NCBI GenBank assembly: GCA_040981125.1
Contig: JANRMQ010000012.1
Location: 1-64,000 of the forward strand
Origin: DASSBQ01 sp040981125
Lineage (GTDB): Bacteria > Nitrospirota > Nitrospiria > Nitrospirales > Nitrospiraceae
DNA length: 64,000 nt
Direction of reading: 5' to 3'
In this document: in pieces, positions 51,151 through 60,319 of the stretch
How the letters are laid out: every line of letters begins with the position of its first letter
Numbering within the stretch: the first letter of the stretch is position 1
The notes under the pieces: generated by a model
Seen by the model: only the letters and a program-made list of their open reading frames with translations
What the model was told of the DNA's origin: nothing
Databases searched by the model: none
Position numbers and translations under genes: made by a program

Positions 51151-51513
51151 ATGTCACTATTCAGGATTCGAGTTGCCGGCGCATTCTTGGCTCTTGTTGG
51201 GATCACCGCCTGTTCCGGCATGTCATCGGAAGATTCGCGAGGCACGACTCCGGCGTCCCCGGCATCCGTTGAATCAAGTCAGCAAGACGTCGCCTCCGCT
51301 ACGAGACAATACCGTCAACATGCGGCGGAGCTGCGGGAAATGGCCCGCCGCCGGATGATTGAAGCGGACGTGATGGCCCAAAAAGAAAACCCGGACATGG
51401 AAAAGGTCCAAGCCAAACGGGAACTCGCGAAAGACTTACTGGAGGCCGCCGATCAATCCGAGGCCAAAGCCAGGGAGCTGCAAAGAAAAGTCCCTCACGG
51501 GATGGTCCAATAA
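51151..51513 (+). CDS. Small helical lipoprotein
   Basis: 120 residues from ATG 51151 after AGGAGG. The signal peptide ends VGITAC (lipobox). The rest is a Ser/Thr-rich linker then a single amphipathic coiled-coil helix (YRQHAAELREMARRRMIEAD, KRELAKDLLEAADQSEAKAR). It resembles Lpp- or DUF4398-like envelope lipoproteins, without a firm match. It converges with sucB. Confidence 0.65.
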   Translation: MSLFRIRVAGAFLALVGITACSGMSSEDSRGTTPASPASVESSQQDVASATRQYRQHAAELREMARRRMIEADVMAQKENPDMEKVQAKRELAKDLLEAADQSEAKARELQRKVPHGMVQ

Positions 51514-51525
51514 ATCCCCTCTCCA

Positions 51526-52695
51526 TCAGATTCCCAGCAGCATCCGGGCTGGCTCCTCGATACAGACTTTGACCTGCTTGAGAAAGCTCACCGCCTCCCG
51601 CCCATCCACGATCCGATGATCATAGGTGAGGGCGACATACATCATGGGTCGGATCACGACCTGTCCGTCACGCGCAACGGGCCGATCCTGGATCGCGTGA
51701 AGCCCGAGGATGCCGCTCTGAGGTGGGTTGACGATCGGAGTGGAAAGGAGCGAGCCATAGATCCCGCCGTTCGTGATCGTAAATGTGCCGCCTTCGAGTT
51801 CATCGACCGTCAGCTGTTTCGACTGCGCCCGTTTGGCGAAGTCGGCGATCGCCAGTTCGATCTCGGCAAAGCCCAGACGGTGCGCGTTCCGTAAGACCGG
51901 CACCACCAATCCCCGGCCGCTTCCGATGGCGATGCCGATGTCGTAGTACCGCCGGTAAATCAGATCCCGGCTGCGGATCTCCGCATTGAGCTCGGGAATC
52001 AACTTGAGCGCGTCAATCGCCGCCCTGACGAAGAACGACATGAGGCCCAGTTTCACCGAATGACGCTGCTGGAAGGCCTCTTGGTGCGCATGCCTCAGCC
52101 CCATCAACGCGGTCATGTCGATCTCATTGAATGTGGTCAATAGGGCCGCCGTCTGCTGGGCCTCGACCAGTCGCTCGGCCACCCGGCGCCGCAGCGGGCT
52201 CATCGGTACGGACTCTTCTTCTCGCTCGCCGGCGGCCCGCCCTTCTTCCTTGTCCACAGACCGCAAGACAGGAGGAGCCGCTGTTGATTCGAGCGGAGAC
52301 TCATCCGGGTCGCGAGGGACTTCAGTGCCGGTCTTGGCACGCGACGCAGCCGGCGGCGGTTTCTCATCCGTGCGCTGATCTTTCGCAGGTGATCGCTGTG
52401 CCGTCTCCGGCCTCGCAGGCGATGGCGCCCCGGCGGCCGGCTCTTTCGGAACCGCCCTCTCTTCCAGATGCGCGATCACCTCCCCGACTTCAGCCGTCTC
52501 GCCCTTCTTCTTGAGAATCTTGATTAGCACGCCGGACACCGGCGCCGGTAGATCAAGCGCGACCTTGTCGGTTTCGAGCGACACGACCGGTTCATCCTGC
52601 CGAACAGTCTCGCCCGGCGCTTTGAGCCAATCGGCGATCTGGACTTCTGTGATCGATTCCCCGATCGTCGTCGGGACTTTGAGTTCAATGGACAT
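51526..52695 (-). CDS. sucB: Dihydrolipoamide succinyltransferase (E2 of 2-oxoglutarate dehydrogenase)
   Basis: 389 residues. The lipoyl domain (IELKVPTTIGESITEVQIAD; lipoylated Lys44 in LETDKVALDL) is followed by a Pro/Ala/Lys-rich linker. The E3/E1-binding domain (VPMSPLRRRVAERLV region) looks reduced. The catalytic domain has FTITNGGIYGSLLSTPIVNP and the active-site YDHRIVDGREAV. It transfers the succinyl group to CoA. The ATG overlaps the sucA stop by 11 bases, so the genes are translationally coupled. No E3 gene lies in the window. Confidence 0.92.
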   Translation of the reverse strand: MSIELKVPTTIGESITEVQIADWLKAPGETVRQDEPVVSLETDKVALDLPAPVSGVLIKILKKKGETAEVGEVIAHLEERAVPKEPAAGAPSPARPETAQRSPAKDQRTDEKPPPAASRAKTGTEVPRDPDESPLESTAAPPVLRSVDKEEGRAAGEREEESVPMSPLRRRVAERLVEAQQTAALLTTFNEIDMTALMGLRHAHQEAFQQRHSVKLGLMSFFVRAAIDALKLIPELNAEIRSRDLIYRRYYDIGIAIGSGRGLVVPVLRNAHRLGFAEIELAIADFAKRAQSKQLTVDELEGGTFTITNGGIYGSLLSTPIVNPPQSGILGLHAIQDRPVARDGQVVIRPMMYVALTYDHRIVDGREAVSFLKQVKVCIEEPARMLLGI

Positions 52696-55462
52696 CGAAC
52701 GCCGCCTTCATCAGTTTGGTCTGTTCCGCTCGATGAAGCGATCCCCATCCCGTCGCGGGACTGGCGGAGGCCGGACGACCTACCACGGAAAACGGCCACC
52801 TGCCGAACAGGCATTCGCCGAAGCGGGCGAACAGATACCGCCATGCTCCCATATTGACCGGTTCCTCCTGAACCGACACGACCGGCGTCTTCGCGGGACA
52901 ATCGGCCAGCGCCTCCCGGAGTTCCTGGTCTTGCAGCGGATAGAGTTGTTCGAGGCGCACGATTGCGACATCCCGACGATCGAGTTCTTCCCTCATCCGC
53001 ATAAGCTCATAGTAGAGCTTCCCGCTGCAGAGCAACAGGCGGCCAATCTGTTCCCGTTCAGCCGCCGCATCGACAAGGATGCGCCGGAACCGGCCTTGCG
53101 CCAGGTCATCCAGCGATGACACCGCCCGCGGATGACGAAGCAGGCTCTTGGGCGTCATGATCACCAGAGGTTTCCGCCATCGCCGACGCGCCTGGCGCCG
53201 CAGCAGGTGAAAATATTGGGCCGGCGTCGTGGGGTTCGCGACCTGAATGTTGTCATTGACGGCAAGCTCGAGAAAGCGTTCGAGCCTCGCGCTCGAATGT
53301 TCCGGGCCCTGGCCTTCGAAGGCATGAGGCAAGAGCAGGACGAGACCGCTCAGCCGGCGCCACTTCTCTTCCGCGCTCACCATGAACTGATCGATGATGA
53401 CCTGCGCGGCATTGACGAAATCGCCGAATTGCGCCTCCCAGAGAACCAGCCCGCCGGGGCAATCGAGACTATAGCCATATTCGAATCCGACCACCCCGGC
53501 TTCGGAGAGCGGGCTGTTGTAGATCTCCACCGGCGCCTGGTCGGACGCGATATGCTGAAGCGGCATATACGTCCGTCCGTTTTCAATGTCGTGCAGAACC
53601 GCATGCCGCTGACTGAACGTCCCGCGAGGCGTATCCTGCCCCGATAAGCGGATCCGGATCCCCTCCTCTGCCAGCGTGGCGAAGGCCAGCGCTTCCGCCG
53701 TCGCCCAATCAAGCAGGCGCCCGCCGCCTGCCATTTCACGCCGGCGTCCCAGCCACTGGGCCAACTTCGGATGGGGGTGAAAGTCTTTCGGCAAACGCGT
53801 GAGCCTCTCAATCAGGCTCAGCAGTCTATCTCGCTCGACCGTGGTCGGGACGTCTTCTTGATCCCCGTCCGGTCCGCCGTAATAGCCGGTCCAGATCCCC
53901 GCCGGTTTCTCACGAACCGGGACATAGCCGGGACTGCGCGCTTCGGAGAGATCACGCTCGAGCGCGGCCCGGCGGTCCCCCGCGACTCGATCCGCCTCGT
54001 CACGACCGACCTCGCCCAGACCGAGAAGATGGTCGAGATAGTATTCCCGGAGCGGCCGGCGCTTATCGATCCCCTGATACATCAACGGTTGTGTAAAGGC
54101 GGGCTCGTCCCCTTCATTGTGACCATGCCGGCGAAAACAATACATGTCGATGACGGCATCGCTCCGAAACGTGCGGCGGAACTCCATGGCGAGCCGCACC
54201 ACTTGTGCCACCGCTTCGGGGACCTCTCCGTTGACGTGGAAAATCGGAATCTGAAGCATCGTGGCCACATCGGTCGCGCCGGGTGACGACCGCGCTTCCT
54301 CCGGCGGCGTCGTGAAGCCGATCTGATTGTTGACAACCACATGGAGGGTCCCGCCCGTTCGATATCCTTCAAGCCGGCTCATATTCAGGGCTTCCTGCAC
54401 GACCCCTTCGCCCGCGAATGACGCATCGCCATGGATGAGAATCGCCATGGTGCGAACGCGGCCCGTATCGCCGGCCCGATCTTGTTTCGCCCGCACGCGC
54501 CCCAATGCGACCGGATTCACGAATTCCAAGTGGCTCGGATTGAAGCAGAGGGAAAGATGCACTTTCCGCCCCGACCCGGTTACCCGGTCCGTGCTGTGGC
54601 CGAGATGGTATTTCACGTCGCCGCGCCCTTCCGGCAGCGCGTCCCCCGCGTCTTCGAATTCGTGGAAAATTTCCCGTGGCCGCTTCCCGACAATATTCGC
54701 CAGGACGTTCAACCGTCCCCGGTGCGCCATCGCCAATACGATCTCTTCAAGGCCCTGTTCGCCGGCGGTCTCGACGGCAAGGTCCAGCAACGGGATCAAT
54801 CCTTCCCCACCTTCGAGCGAGAAGCTTTTGGCGCCGGGATACTTCTGTTGGATGAACTCTTCGAAGATAACGGCGTCGGTCAGCCGCGCGAGGATGCGGA
54901 GCTGTTCTTCACGCTTGAGGCGCAGACGGTTCTGTGTCCGTTCCATCCGCTCCCGCAGCCACGCCCGCTGCTCCGGGTCGTCGATGTGCATGAACTGCAC
55001 GCCGATCGAGCCGCAGTAAATTTCCCGCAGGCGCGTCAGGAGTTCACGCAGCGGGAGAAAGGTGGTGTCCGCGATCCCTTCCGCAAAGAATCGCCGGTCC
55101 AGATCGGTCTTCGTCAAACCGTAGAATTCAGGAGTCAGTTCGGGATGAACGGGAGTGGGTCGCGCGAGGGGATCGAGCCGGGACGCGGTGTAACCGCGGG
55201 CCCGGTAGGCCAGCACGAGTCGAGTTACACGATCTTGCCGTTCGGCAACGGCATCCGGAGAGAGCGAGGGGGCGAAGGCCTTGCCGGGGTCCGCGCTCTC
55301 GTCAAGGCCTTCGAGCGCCCGGCGGTCGCCGTCACGCGCCAACGTCTCAAAATAATCCCGCCATGCGGAGGAGACCGATGTTGGATCCCGCAGGAATGCG
55401 CTATACAATTCTTCGACGAAGGCGCGGTTCGCCGGATTCGGAAGCGAGGTGTACCGGGTCAT
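52685..55462 (-). CDS. sucA: 2-oxoglutarate dehydrogenase E1 component
   Basis: 925 residues from ATG 55462. The N-terminus NRAFVEELYSAFLRDPTSVS is the E1o signature. The thiamine diphosphate region carries EIVLAMAHRGRLNVLANIVG and the GDASFAGEGVVQE metal site. HNEGDEPAFTQPLMY and RRHGHNEGDEP are typical. The C-terminal transketolase-like half ends in VVSVQEEPVNMGAWRY. It decarboxylates 2-oxoglutarate in the TCA cycle. The pair sucA-sucB reads on the minus strand. Confidence 0.95.
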   Translation of the reverse strand: MTRYTSLPNPANRAFVEELYSAFLRDPTSVSSAWRDYFETLARDGDRRALEGLDESADPGKAFAPSLSPDAVAERQDRVTRLVLAYRARGYTASRLDPLARPTPVHPELTPEFYGLTKTDLDRRFFAEGIADTTFLPLRELLTRLREIYCGSIGVQFMHIDDPEQRAWLRERMERTQNRLRLKREEQLRILARLTDAVIFEEFIQQKYPGAKSFSLEGGEGLIPLLDLAVETAGEQGLEEIVLAMAHRGRLNVLANIVGKRPREIFHEFEDAGDALPEGRGDVKYHLGHSTDRVTGSGRKVHLSLCFNPSHLEFVNPVALGRVRAKQDRAGDTGRVRTMAILIHGDASFAGEGVVQEALNMSRLEGYRTGGTLHVVVNNQIGFTTPPEEARSSPGATDVATMLQIPIFHVNGEVPEAVAQVVRLAMEFRRTFRSDAVIDMYCFRRHGHNEGDEPAFTQPLMYQGIDKRRPLREYYLDHLLGLGEVGRDEADRVAGDRRAALERDLSEARSPGYVPVREKPAGIWTGYYGGPDGDQEDVPTTVERDRLLSLIERLTRLPKDFHPHPKLAQWLGRRREMAGGGRLLDWATAEALAFATLAEEGIRIRLSGQDTPRGTFSQRHAVLHDIENGRTYMPLQHIASDQAPVEIYNSPLSEAGVVGFEYGYSLDCPGGLVLWEAQFGDFVNAAQVIIDQFMVSAEEKWRRLSGLVLLLPHAFEGQGPEHSSARLERFLELAVNDNIQVANPTTPAQYFHLLRRQARRRWRKPLVIMTPKSLLRHPRAVSSLDDLAQGRFRRILVDAAAEREQIGRLLLCSGKLYYELMRMREELDRRDVAIVRLEQLYPLQDQELREALADCPAKTPVVSVQEEPVNMGAWRYLFARFGECLFGRWPFSVVGRPASASPATGWGSLHRAEQTKLMKAAFDVH

Positions 55463-55540
55463 GTCCCATCCATGCGGCGCAAAGAAATTTACTGTACGCG
55501 CATCCGCTGGGCTAAGCAAATAGGCGTGTCATGCCATTCG

Positions 55541-55606
55541 GTAGTGGGCCAGTTTGCCATCACGGAGTCGAGGGCCCGCCTTCGCGGGCATGCGCAAAAG
55601 GAACTT
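55541..55606. mobile_element. MITE-like element, copy B (short)
   Basis: Begins GTAGTGGGCCAGTTTGCC (55541-55558), the same terminus as copy A at 28922, keeps a CCCGCCTTCGCGGG hairpin and ends near GCGCAAAAGGAAC, matching the right end of copy A before its final inverted repeat decays. It is about half the length of copy A. It lies between the divergent sucA and lipoprotein genes. Confidence 0.6.
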
Positions 55607-55713
55607 GCCGCGGGCCTAGGGAGCCGCCTAGCATTCTTCAGGCCGCGGATTTAAGGTATATATTCGTACGCAAGCCGGTGGGCGCATACCGGGCGGAGAC
55701 CCTGTCACGGCAT

Positions 55714-56709
55714 ATGGGACGATTGATTCTCACACTGTTGCTGTCATGCGTTTTGCTTTCCGGCTGTTCTTCATTGATCAGATCCGAGCAGCAAGGCACC
55801 GCGACCGAATACAGCCAGCACTGCATCCCGGCGGCCGCCAGAAAGCCGCATCGCTTCACCGGATACATGACCGGCGCGGCGCCGGTCGCCCCCGCCCCCC
55901 ACGTACTGGCGCGGTTCAGCCCGGAATCGTTGCGTGCGGCCGATACAATCGGCGTGCTGCCCCTCCTGAACGGCCTCACGGCATTGGCCGCATCGCACCC
56001 CGACAACACGTTGGGCATTCTCGTTCACCGGCAATTGCTCACCGACCGCACTCAGTTGGCTCTTCTGGAGATCGCCTCGACCACCGCGGAACTGGTGTGC
56101 GAGCGGGACCGTGCGGACCAACTGGCCGACCGCATCGACGAAGTGGACGGGGCGCGCATCAAGCGGCTCACGATCGCCTCGATCGTGTTAGGCGGGGTCG
56201 CGGCCATCGTGACGGGGGGCATCGGCTTGGCCGGCGGCGCAACGACCGGGGCGGACGCTTCGACGGTGGGCGGCGGCGTTCTCTCTTCCTGGCTCGGCCT
56301 GTCCGCTCTCTTTGTCGAGTCCGAAGTGGAGCTTCATCACGATCGTAATATCCTGCGCGAGCTGTGGGACAATCCGGCTGATCCGGAAATCTTTTCGCCC
56401 ATTGTCTGGCGTTATCTCCGCCGTCCCGCCGACTCGACCCGCGACTCTCCCCGCATCGAAATCCTGAATGCCTGGCGCCAGAAGGGCCGGCTGGGACAGG
56501 AAGGAACCGCCGACGAGGAACAACGGCGGCAACTCTTCTTCAGCGCCGGCGGCCGGTACGCCGCGGCGGAACTGCGTGCCCGCGCCTCCATGCTGGAAAC
56601 GTTGGAAGCCGCCTTGAGTCTGATGCATGAAGAACTGGAAGTACTGATCCGGGAAGCGTCCGATGTGACCGAACCGCTCTTGACTCCCGTTATGATGGGC
56701 GGCCGATAG
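55714..56709 (+). CDS. Exported lipoprotein of unknown function
   Basis: 331 residues from ATG 55714. The signal peptide ends LLSGC, a strong lipobox. A hydrophobic Gly/Ala-rich stretch (IASIVLGGVAAIVTGGIGLA) in the middle could insert in a membrane. The tail (SMLETLEAALSLMHEELEVL) is helical. I do not recognise the family. It lies alone upstream of the response regulator. Confidence 0.7.
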   Translation: MGRLILTLLLSCVLLSGCSSLIRSEQQGTATEYSQHCIPAAARKPHRFTGYMTGAAPVAPAPHVLARFSPESLRAADTIGVLPLLNGLTALAASHPDNTLGILVHRQLLTDRTQLALLEIASTTAELVCERDRADQLADRIDEVDGARIKRLTIASIVLGGVAAIVTGGIGLAGGATTGADASTVGGGVLSSWLGLSALFVESEVELHHDRNILRELWDNPADPEIFSPIVWRYLRRPADSTRDSPRIEILNAWRQKGRLGQEGTADEEQRRQLFFSAGGRYAAAELRARASMLETLEAALSLMHEELEVLIREASDVTEPLLTPVMMGGR

Positions 56710-56837
56710 GAGGCTGACCCACCGGGCTCGTCCGGAACGCGGGCGGGAGGCTTCATCAACGGTACTTTCTCGTACGTCTATGCATTAAGCCCTAATGCTC
56801 TCTTGTCTAGGCATTATTCATGCCCTACCCTTGAGGC

Positions 56838-57230
56838 ATGGGAGACATGGGACCGAGAAAGCCGGCTCGTATTCTGATCGCGGACGACCACGATCTCATG
56901 CGTCAGGCCATCCGTGAGCTGGTGGAAACCTGCCAGGACTTCGAAGTCGTCGGCGAAGCCAAGAATGGATTGAACGCGGTGGAACTCGCCCGCCGCCTGC
57001 ACCCGCACATTGTCTTGATGGATTTCCACATGCCTGTGATGGACGGCCGCGAAGCGACGCGGACTATCCGCCGGGAACTCCCCGACATCGGCGTCATCGG
57101 CTTGTCGGTGCATCCCCAAACGGAGACGCTGATGCGTGACGCAGGCGCCTGCGCTCTCGTCCCAAAGACCGAGATCTTCACAGAGCTGTATCCCGCCATT
57201 TTCACCGCGTTGAAGACGGGCAGCGCTTGA
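56838..57230 (+). CDS. Receiver-only response regulator
   Basis: 130 residues. A single REC domain: acidic pair in ILIADDHDLM, phosphoacceptor Asp in IVLMDFHMPVMDG, Thr/Ser switch in GLSVHPQT and Lys in ALVPKTE. There is no output domain; NarL/LuxR-type receivers have a similar start. Located just before the cbb3 fusion gene and the sigma-54 activator; probably a relay in their control. No histidine kinase is near. Confidence 0.85.
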   Translation: MGDMGPRKPARILIADDHDLMRQAIRELVETCQDFEVVGEAKNGLNAVELARRLHPHIVLMDFHMPVMDGREATRTIRRELPDIGVIGLSVHPQTETLMRDAGACALVPKTEIFTELYPAIFTALKTGSA

Positions 57231-57323
57231 TTCCTCGACCGCGCCATGCGATTTTCTGATTGAACAAACTCCGTCCCGTATTCACTATCACGAAGTAGAC
57301 AGCCGTCGCTTTCAGCCATACGA

Positions 57324-57340
57324 CTCGCAAGGCTTGCGAG
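57324..57340. promoter_or_regulatory. Perfect palindrome upstream of the oxidase fusion
   Basis: CTCGCAAG-G-CTTGCGAG, a 17-base perfect dyad, 110 bases before ATG 57450. The size and position suit a dimeric regulator. It does not resemble the FNR box (TTGAT-N4-ATCAA) or the -24/-12 sigma-54 promoter. Confidence 0.45.
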
Positions 57341-57449
57341 CGGAGTTTCCGCCGGCGGGAGTCTAGCCGGCATCACAACGACAAGACACGTCGACGTCTG
57401 ATCGCGTTCAGACGCAAGGTTTCGTTTCACGGTCAACCGCAACGCGGTC

Positions 57450-60311
57450 ATGGACGAATTGGTCGATAAAGCGCTGGTGAGAGCCTGGGCCCGGTGGGCC
57501 CTGGTGTGGCTGACCGTCTTCCCGTTCGTCGGCATTCTGGTTTCCATTCAATTCCATAATCCCGAATTTTTGGGCGGCATGTCCTGGTTCACGTTCGGAC
57601 GGTTGCGCTCGGTGCATCTGGGCGGCGTGCTGTTTGGTTCCTTCACCTCGGCTTTCATTGCTCTCCTCTATTATTTCGTTCCCCGCCTGTGCGGCACGCC
57701 GCTGTACAGGGCCGAGTGGGGATGGTGGCTGCTGTGGATCTGGAATGCCTTCCTGGCGTTCGGGTCCGTCGCTCTGTTCATGGGGTACATGGTCGGGGTG
57801 GAGTACGCCGAGTACGAGTGGCCCTTCAATCTGATGCGGTTTATCGTCGTAGCGGCCGTGGCGATTCAGGTCATCGGCACGATTTTGCAACGCCGCGCGT
57901 CACGGTTCTACGTCTCGCTGTGGTACACGCTCGCCGCCGGCATTTGGACCCTCTTCAATCTGCCGCTGGGGGCCGCCCTCCTCCCTTACGGTCCCGTCAG
58001 CGGGATCAACAGCGCAGCGATCCATGGGCTGTACATGCACAATCTTGTCGGACTGTGGATCACGCCGGCCGGGCTGGCGACGATTTATTATTTTCTCCCG
58101 CTAAGCGCCAAGAACGCGCTCTACAGCCACAAGCTGTCCCTCCTCGGCTTTTGGACGCTGGCCCTGTTTTATCCGCTGACCGGCACGCATCATTACCTGT
58201 ACAGTCCGATTCCCCATTGGACGCAGACCGTCGCCGTCGTCCACAGCCTGTGGATGATCATTCCCGTCTTAACCGTCATCGTGAATTTCTTCGGCACCAT
58301 GCTGGGACGCTGGGGCGCCGTCCTGGGCGGCGGCGGAGCGGACAACTATGCGGCGAAATTTCTGATGGTCGGCGTCGTCTATTATTTGATCGGCAGCGTC
58401 CAAGGCTCCATCGAAACCTTGCACCGGTTTCAGCAACTGACCCATTTCAACGATTTCGTGGTCGGTCACGCCCATCTCACTGTTTTCGGCGCCATGATCA
58501 TGTGGGTCGTGGGAGGACTGTATTACGTCTGGCCGCGCTTGACCGGACGTGAACTGTGGAGCGACCGGCTCGCGAGTTGGCACCTCTGGCTGACGATCAC
58601 GGGCTTTACGACGATGGTCCTCGGACTGACGGCGCAAGGCTTCATTCAAGGGGCAATGCTGGATCACGGCGCGGACTTCGTGGACTCGGTGAGGGAGATG
58701 CATCCGTGGTGGATCGCCCGCACGATCGTCGGCACGATCATGGACGTCGCCCTCGGCTTCATGGCGTACAATTTCTATAAAACCGTCCGGGAAGGGCGGC
58801 CGTTTGAAAGCGAGGAGCGCGAGCCGCTGCCGAAACTCACCCAACCGAGTTCGACGGCACCCAGCAAGAATTGGCTGGAAAATCCGTCGACGGTCGGCAT
58901 CGTGGCCGGCGTGATTTTTTTCGTCGGCTCCTTTTTTATTCTTGGCGGCCTTCCCTGGCTTCAGGCTTCGACACATTCGACGACGGTCGCCGACGCCGTC
59001 ACCGGCCTGCCGATCCAGGTGAGTGATTACTCCCCGCTCGAACAGCGCGGCCGCCACATCTATATCCGAGACGGTTGCTGGCAGTGCCATTCGCAATATA
59101 TCCGTCCGGTGACCGGCGAAACGTTCCGATGGGGCCCCGTGTCTCAGATCGGCGAATCGGCCTTTGACCGGCCCCATATGTTCAGTACGCGCCGCATCGG
59201 CCCCGATCTCACGCGGGTCGGCAGGAAATACGGCGACGACTGGCACATCGCGCATCTCTGGAATCCGCAGGACGTGGTCGCGGATTCGATCATGCCGCGC
59301 TTCACGTGGCTCTTTGAAAAACAGCACGGCGACGACGCGCCGCAACCGACGGAAGAAGGGAAAGCGCTCGTGGCCTATCTCCAACGGCTGGGCACGTCAA
59401 TCGGCGATTGGAGAACCGCTTCCTTCTCATCGACGACATCCGGAGCGGCGATGCTGCGCGGGACGCCGGACAGTCGAGAGGACATGCTGTCGCTCGGCCA
59501 AGCGGTCTACGCCCGGCGCTGCGCCGGCTGTCACGGGGTCAAGGGCGACGGCAAAGGACCGTCGGCCCGGTTTCTGAACCCGAAGCCGCGCGATTTCACG
59601 ATGGGACTCTTCAAATTCCGGTCCACCGCAGGAAAGGATTCGTTGCCGACCGATGCGGATTTATATGTCACGCTCACGCATGGTCTTTGGGGCACGTCGA
59701 TGCCCGCCCTGCACGAACTCCCTGCTCCCCAGCGGTGGGCCGCCGTCCAGTTCCTGAAGACCTTTTCCGATCGATGGGCCAAGGACCCGGCCGGCCGGCC
59801 CATTGCCGTTCCGCCTGAGCCGCCCATAACCCCTGCGTCCATTGCAAAAGGCGATACACTGTTTCAAACCAACTGCGCGTTGTGTCATGGTGAACGGGGC
59901 CGAGGCGATGGCGTATTGAGCCAGCCCGGCATGCTGGTCGATGACTGGGGTCATCCCATCGCGCCTGCTCACCTCTCTCTTCCGGCCGGCGCGCCGGGCG
60001 GCGTCAAGCTCGGGTATGGCGGCGCACGCTTGTATCAGACGATCGTCGCCGGCATCGGGTCGACACCCATGCCTCCGTTCGACAGCTTGACCGAGGAAGA
60101 AGTCTGGGACCTGGTGCATTATGTCCAATCGCTGCGGGTCGCTGCCAACGAGGCGGAACTTCTCTCAGCGGGGCTACGGGAACAGGACCGGGAGACTGCG
60201 CGGGAAAAGATTTGGGAGGCGATGTCCGGCCGCACGGCCGACCGGCAGCCGATCGTCGACGGCGATCCCGGACACAACGTTGTGTCCGGCATGGCCACGC
60301 AGGAACACTGA
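57450..60311 (+). CDS. CcoN-CcoO-diheme cytochrome c fusion (cbb3-type oxidase in one chain)
   Basis: 953 residues. Residues 1-460 are CcoN: low-spin heme ligand His56, CuB ligands His197 (LYMHNLVG), His247 and His248 (GTHHYL), active-site Tyr241 six residues before His247, and GHAH with His340 and His342 for the two hemes. A new transmembrane helix (TVGIVAGVIFFVGSFFILGG, ~481-500) starts the CcoO-like part with CWQCH 543-547. Two further hemes, CAGCH 691-695 and CALCH 809-813, form a CcoP-like diheme module lacking its own anchor. Normally these are three proteins. All oxygen-site residues are present, so an active cytochrome c oxidase is likely. The ribosome site is weak. Confidence 0.9.
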   Translation: MDELVDKALVRAWARWALVWLTVFPFVGILVSIQFHNPEFLGGMSWFTFGRLRSVHLGGVLFGSFTSAFIALLYYFVPRLCGTPLYRAEWGWWLLWIWNAFLAFGSVALFMGYMVGVEYAEYEWPFNLMRFIVVAAVAIQVIGTILQRRASRFYVSLWYTLAAGIWTLFNLPLGAALLPYGPVSGINSAAIHGLYMHNLVGLWITPAGLATIYYFLPLSAKNALYSHKLSLLGFWTLALFYPLTGTHHYLYSPIPHWTQTVAVVHSLWMIIPVLTVIVNFFGTMLGRWGAVLGGGGADNYAAKFLMVGVVYYLIGSVQGSIETLHRFQQLTHFNDFVVGHAHLTVFGAMIMWVVGGLYYVWPRLTGRELWSDRLASWHLWLTITGFTTMVLGLTAQGFIQGAMLDHGADFVDSVREMHPWWIARTIVGTIMDVALGFMAYNFYKTVREGRPFESEEREPLPKLTQPSSTAPSKNWLENPSTVGIVAGVIFFVGSFFILGGLPWLQASTHSTTVADAVTGLPIQVSDYSPLEQRGRHIYIRDGCWQCHSQYIRPVTGETFRWGPVSQIGESAFDRPHMFSTRRIGPDLTRVGRKYGDDWHIAHLWNPQDVVADSIMPRFTWLFEKQHGDDAPQPTEEGKALVAYLQRLGTSIGDWRTASFSSTTSGAAMLRGTPDSREDMLSLGQAVYARRCAGCHGVKGDGKGPSARFLNPKPRDFTMGLFKFRSTAGKDSLPTDADLYVTLTHGLWGTSMPALHELPAPQRWAAVQFLKTFSDRWAKDPAGRPIAVPPEPPITPASIAKGDTLFQTNCALCHGERGRGDGVLSQPGMLVDDWGHPIAPAHLSLPAGAPGGVKLGYGGARLYQTIVAGIGSTPMPPFDSLTEEEVWDLVHYVQSLRVAANEAELLSAGLREQDRETAREKIWEAMSGRTADRQPIVDGDPGHNVVSGMATQEH

Positions 60312-60319
60312 GTCGATCA

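Noticed and set aside
54431..55654. 407-codon plus-strand frame
   Set aside because: Antisense to sucA over most of its length; high GC makes long antisense frames common here.
57450..58830. NO reductase (NorB/qNor) identity for the N-terminal half
   Set aside because: The FeB-site Glu of NorB, four residues after the first His, is Gly here (HNLVG), and the Tyr six residues before the HH pair is the cbb3 pattern.
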